From UBA8752 sp002336475 (GTDB lineage Bacteria > Bacteroidota > Bacteroidia > Flavobacteriales_D > Sanyastnellaceae), in NCBI GenBank assembly GCA_943846755.1, contig OX044365.1, forward strand, positions 434,001 through 498,000: 64,000 nt of DNA. Reading direction: 5' to 3'. This document shows positions 61,167 through 64,000 of the stretch, piece after piece (position 1 is the stretch's first letter; each line of letters begins with the position of its first letter). The notes beneath the pieces are model-generated. The model was not told the DNA's origin. It did no database searches and saw only the letters and a list, made by a program, of their open reading frames with translations. The translations under genes and the position numbers were made by a program.

Positions 61167-62561
61167 TCAACAAGGCTTTTCTGCGATGATCAAGAAGTTG
61201 CCTCCCTCCTCCTCAAGGCCCAAACACTCTCCGCTGCGTTGCACATATCCAATGCGGTGAATGTCTGAAACCACAAAACCGCAGGACTCCACCATTTCCA
61301 CAATGCCTGCCTTGGTGAAATAATGCAAGAAGGACACCGACTTTCCGTTGTGCCGCTTGTAAAACAAGTCGCCCAATTCATACCCCACCTCGCTGAGGTT
61401 CAGCTCTTCAAAAGCCCTCAGCGCGTCTGGTCCCCACTCATTGGCATTGTCCAAATTGAACACATCGAAATAAAACCGACCTCCGGGACGCAAAGCAGCA
61501 AACACTTTTTCCAAGCTTTCCCTGCGTTCAAGGTCCGTTGGGATGTGTCCGAATGCGTACAGGAAAGCCACCGCGTCGTATGAATCGCTTTCTGCTCCGC
61601 ACTCATTCCAAATTCCGATTCGGCCTGCAATGCCCCGTTGGCGAGCCTGCTCCACCATCGAAGCGCTGATGTCGATGCCGTCTACAGTGTAATCAAGCTG
61701 AGATATGTCGCGGATGCCCCATGCCCGCCGACCCGTTCCACACGCAATGTGCAAGACCCGTTCAGGTTGAATGGCCTGTAGGTTTTCGGCCAAAATCTGA
61801 TCGATGCGCTCGGTATAGCGGCTGCGCTTCAAACTGGCACCATCGAGGTCATCGTAACTCGTGGCTTGCTCGGCATAATAACTGGAAATGGCATCCATAA
61901 TCTCACCCTTGCTGGGCTTTGGAATGAGTGGATAGAGCCGGTGCGTTTCATTTCCGGGAATGACGCTGAGCGGCACAAAAGAGAAGGCCTCTTTTTCAAG
62001 ACTACGGAAGCCCTTTTCGTCCTGATGAAAAGACGCCGTGGTGGCATGTTCATTCAACTCACCCCGCCAACAGCGTTCAGCATCAAACAGCACCATTCCA
62101 TCCAAATCCTCGAGGGCGGGCGCATAAAAATGCACCGTCACCAAGGGATGCTCGGAACTGGGGTTGACAATTTTGTGGATGGTGCCATCAGGCTCGGGAA
62201 GCACGCCTCCAGCCTTTACGCATAGCGCCCCGCGTTCTCGCAATTCCCTGGTCTCTTCGTCATAGGTGTACTCCACATTTTCGACCTCCCCTTTTACGCA
62301 AAGGACATACCCCCAAAAACCCTCGTGGTGGTGGATTGCACTTTCTACACCCGGTGGCCAATGCAAGACGACCACCTCAAAAGGCTCCATGAGTAAAATA
62401 TTACGGGCATAATTTCCTGCGTTGGCGTCAAAATCAGGCACCAATCCGGTCAGGTCCAATGTGGCACAATCGATGCTGCGTACGCACCTTCCCAGCCATT
62501 CGTAATCAAAACCTGCTGGGGTGTTTTTGCGGATTTTTTCAAGTAAGTCACGCATGGCCAT
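61167..62561 (-). CDS. Fusion of cysteine dioxygenase-like cupin and SAM methyltransferase
   Basis: About 464 residues from ATG 62561 (62555 also possible). Residues 1-160 match thiol dioxygenases: YARNILL (Arg53, equal to rat CDO Arg60 that holds the cysteine carboxylate), IHHHEGFWG (His77 and His79, iron ligands; Gly84 in place of the crosslink Cys93), GTIHKIVN (His129, third ligand) and VHFYAP (His144, Tyr146). After a linker, residues about 220-464 are a class-I methyltransferase: VLHIACGTGRRAWGI, DGIDISASM, AVAFLYAFGHIP and LRPGGRFYFDVFNL. Probably cysteine to cysteine sulfinate plus methylation of an unknown acceptor. It is upstream of pdxH. Confidence 0.88.
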   Translation of the reverse strand: MAMRDLLEKIRKNTPAGFDYEWLGRCVRSIDCATLDLTGLVPDFDANAGNYARNILLMEPFEVVVLHWPPGVESAIHHHEGFWGYVLCVKGEVENVEYTYDEETRELRERGALCVKAGGVLPEPDGTIHKIVNPSSEHPLVTVHFYAPALEDLDGMVLFDAERCWRGELNEHATTASFHQDEKGFRSLEKEAFSFVPLSVIPGNETHRLYPLIPKPSKGEIMDAISSYYAEQATSYDDLDGASLKRSRYTERIDQILAENLQAIQPERVLHIACGTGRRAWGIRDISQLDYTVDGIDISASMVEQARQRGIAGRIGIWNECGAESDSYDAVAFLYAFGHIPTDLERRESLEKVFAALRPGGRFYFDVFNLDNANEWGPDALRAFEELNLSEVGYELGDLFYKRHNGKSVSFLHYFTKAGIVEMVESCGFVVSDIHRIGYVQRSGECLGLEEEGGNFLIIAEKPC

Positions 62562-62686
62562 TGGTTTGCTCTGTGAATATACAACCGCACGGAAGGGCTT
62601 TCTGACGGAATAGAGGGAATTCAAAGGGGGATGAAACCTTTTTGAATCGGACGCAGTATCCCAAGTCGATTCCAAACTGTTGCCCC

Positions 62687-62905
62687 ATGTCCAACCGACG
62701 CATTGTGAGCTATGAAAAGCTCGAACAACCTGTTCGCTCCTTGATCAAGTCCCGCTATCCTGATGGATTCGACGGCATGACATTTAACCTTCGGCTTCCG
62801 ACAAGCAAGGAGGTCTTTAAGATGATCCGGGTCGAAATGGCCGGCATCCAATACATGGTGAAAGTGGGGCCCGCCATCGAAGGCGTGGACTACTCCATCG
62901 ACTGA
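62687..62905 (+). CDS. Small conserved-looking protein (72 residues), unknown
   Basis: It starts at ATG 62687 (MSNRRIVSYEKLEQPVRSLI). The composition is soluble and mixed, with an N-terminal helix, YPDGFDGMTF, and two strands with charged ends (VFKMIRVEMAGIQYMVKVGP). It has a strong terminator right after it (62952-62987), which supports a real gene. No function recognised. Divergent from the dioxygenase fusion with 125 bases between. Confidence 0.7.
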   Translation: MSNRRIVSYEKLEQPVRSLIKSRYPDGFDGMTFNLRLPTSKEVFKMIRVEMAGIQYMVKVGPAIEGVDYSID

Positions 62906-62951
62906 CAATTCTGTCAATCTGCTTTTTCATTTTTCCTAACTCTGCGCATTT

Positions 62952-62987
62952 AAGGGTTGGTTCCGAACTTCGGGGCCAACCCTTTCT
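62952..62987 (+). terminator. Terminator between the small gene and the PhoD-like gene
   Basis: Outer stem AAGGGTTGG / CCAACCCTT with an inner CCGA-act-TCGG, followed by TTCTC. It ends one base before the PhoD-like start codon, so the PhoD gene's promoter must overlap or lie upstream. Confidence 0.8.
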
Positions 62988-62988
62988 C

Positions 62989-64000
62989 ATGAAGTGCACT
63001 GCTCCGAGGTTGCTCCTCGCCTTTATTTTATTGTTTTCGGTCTATTCAGGTGCCGCTCAATTGGCTTGTCAACCCATGGTGGGGCACGTCGGACTGCGCG
63101 ATGCTCGCATTTGGATTCAGTCTGAAGCCCCCTGCCGGGCAACCATTGTTTGCTGGGCCGACTCCATGGGGGATGCGCCCACTGAGGTGCTGGTGGCCAC
63201 CGAACAAGAGCTTAGCCGAGCACATGCCAACACGGCCACCTTTGACCTTGGGGACCTCCAACCCGGAACCGGTTATCGATTTCAGGTGCTGATCAATGAC
63301 GAACGCGTGGTGCAGGGAATCGACACCACATTGCAGCGTTTTACCACTCAGCCCTTGTGGCAGTATCGGTTTGACCCGCCTTCTTTTACTGTCGCCTTGG
63401 GGTCCTGTGCTTTCATCAATGAGCCAAAATTTGACCGGCCAGGCCGTCCTTATGGTGGAGGTTATGAAATTTTTGATGGCATAGCCGAACTCGAACCGGA
63501 CCTCATGTTGTGGCTCGGGGATAATGTTTATTTCCGAGAGGTAGACTTCTATTCGCGCTCGGGCATGCAACACCGCTACAGCCACTTGCGCAGGCTACCA
63601 GAATTACAGCGTTTACTCGGGTCCTGCCCCCATTACGCCATGTGGGATGACCACGATTATGGTCCGGACAATTCAGATGGAAGCTGGGTCCACAAAGACT
63701 GGGCCGCAGAAACCTTTGGTGACTTTTGGGCCAACCCTTCTCAAGGGTTGCCTGCACTTCAATACCAGGGCGTCACCACCTCATTCAAATACCACGATGT
63801 CGACTTTTTCCTCCTCGACAACCGATCCTTTCGGGTGAACCATGACAACATCACCCAACAACCTCAAGTGCTGGGTCCAGACCAGGTCAACTGGTTGATC
63901 CAAGCGCTGCAGTATAGCCGGGCTCCCTTCAAAGTGATTGCCGTAGGCGGACAGTTTTTGTCGGATTTTGCGGGCTATGAGAACATGGCGCTTTATCCAG
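62989..64000 (+). CDS. PhoD-like alkaline phosphatase / metallophosphoesterase (3' truncated)
   Basis: 337 residues are visible before the window ends. Signal peptide MKCTAPRLLLAFILLFSVYSGAAQ, then a fibronectin-like N-terminal PhoD domain (HVGLRDARIWIQSEAPC, LGDLQPGTGYRFQV) and the metallophosphatase core: ALGSCAFIN, DLMLWLGDNVY, the metal-binding HYAMWDDHDYGPDNSDG, and FFLLDNRSFR. PhoD enzymes are Ca/Fe-dependent phosphodiesterases/monoesterases active outside the cytoplasm. The C-terminal metal ligands lie beyond the window. Confidence 0.92.
   Translation, partial: MKCTAPRLLLAFILLFSVYSGAAQLACQPMVGHVGLRDARIWIQSEAPCRATIVCWADSMGDAPTEVLVATEQELSRAHANTATFDLGDLQPGTGYRFQVLINDERVVQGIDTTLQRFTTQPLWQYRFDPPSFTVALGSCAFINEPKFDRPGRPYGGGYEIFDGIAELEPDLMLWLGDNVYFREVDFYSRSGMQHRYSHLRRLPELQRLLGSCPHYAMWDDHDYGPDNSDGSWVHKDWAAETFGDFWANPSQGLPALQYQGVTTSFKYHDVDFFLLDNRSFRVNHDNITQQPQVLGPDQVNWLIQALQYSRAPFKVIAVGGQFLSDFAGYENMALYP

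Noticed and set aside
1..64000. CRISPR arrays, prophage, transposons or integrons
   Set aside because: No direct-repeat spacer arrays, transposases, integrases or phage structural genes were seen in any part of the window.

Overview
The window looks like one chromosomal segment of a Bacteroidota bacterium, probably a marine, gliding or surface-active, Flavobacteriales-like lineage. The evidence is a SusC/SusD pair, a TonB receptor followed by a DUF4249 lipoprotein, T9SS parts (PorT and a PorE-like protein), several secreted proteins with T9SS-type C-terminal sorting domains, dockerin-like DxDGxG tails, a DnaE with a fused N-terminal exonuclease, a Rho with a long disordered insert, and promoters of the form TTG-N17-20-TAnnTT(T/C)G. 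G+C looks slightly above half by eye. I see no IS element, prophage, integron, CRISPR array or rRNA. Coding density is very high, and no stretch over 300 bases lacks a gene; the largest gap, about 250 bases at 27884-28131, holds nothing I recognise.

Layout. 1-1040: 3' part of a DAHP synthase/chorismate mutase fusion. 1171-8461: TonB receptor, DUF4249 lipoprotein, a large secreted protein with an HExxH zinc motif and dockerin-like tail, and a secreted beta-propeller. 8463-16520 (minus): a tight seven-gene run of Kelch protein, esterase, two PH-domain membrane proteins (YdbS/YdbT type), a VTC-type polyphosphate polymerase, DUF4956 and an outer-membrane barrel. 16646-21225: a small lipoprotein, a SIMPL protein, a serine hydrolase, tRNA-Asp, a CTD-like small protein, a DUF58 protein and thioredoxin. 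21302-30407: dnaE, folE, rpsP (frameshifted tail), rimM, a PIN-PhoH protein and a lamin-tail protein.

30418-49784 is the functional centre, a maltose/maltodextrin locus. The minus-strand operon pfkA-gap-sugar kinase-pgmB-maltose phosphorylase diverges from a NUDIX-type regulator, a secreted GH13 amylase, SusC, SusD, a DUF5004-like lipoprotein, a DUF4961-like protein, a second GH13 lipoprotein and a sugar/sorbosone dehydrogenase-like protein. The inferred flow is: secreted amylase cuts starch, SusCD imports oligosaccharides, periplasmic GH13 yields maltose, phosphorylase plus beta-phosphoglucomutase give glucose and G6P, the kinase may capture the free glucose, and PfkA and GAPDH drain into glycolysis. 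An inverted repeat with the core GGTGTxCTTTTGACAC lies before both the regulator and susC and may be the regulator's operator.

49793-64000: PorE-like OmpA protein, YfcE phosphoesterase, rho, a small membrane protein, porT, prmA, tpiA, recQ, an RlmI-like rRNA methyltransferase, pdxH, an unusual cysteine-dioxygenase/methyltransferase fusion, a 72-residue orphan, and a PhoD-like phosphatase cut by the window end.

Strongest leads: the dioxygenase-methyltransferase fusion, the shared operator in the maltose locus, the VTC/DUF4956/barrel/PH-domain operon, and the one-base frameshift in the S16 tail.
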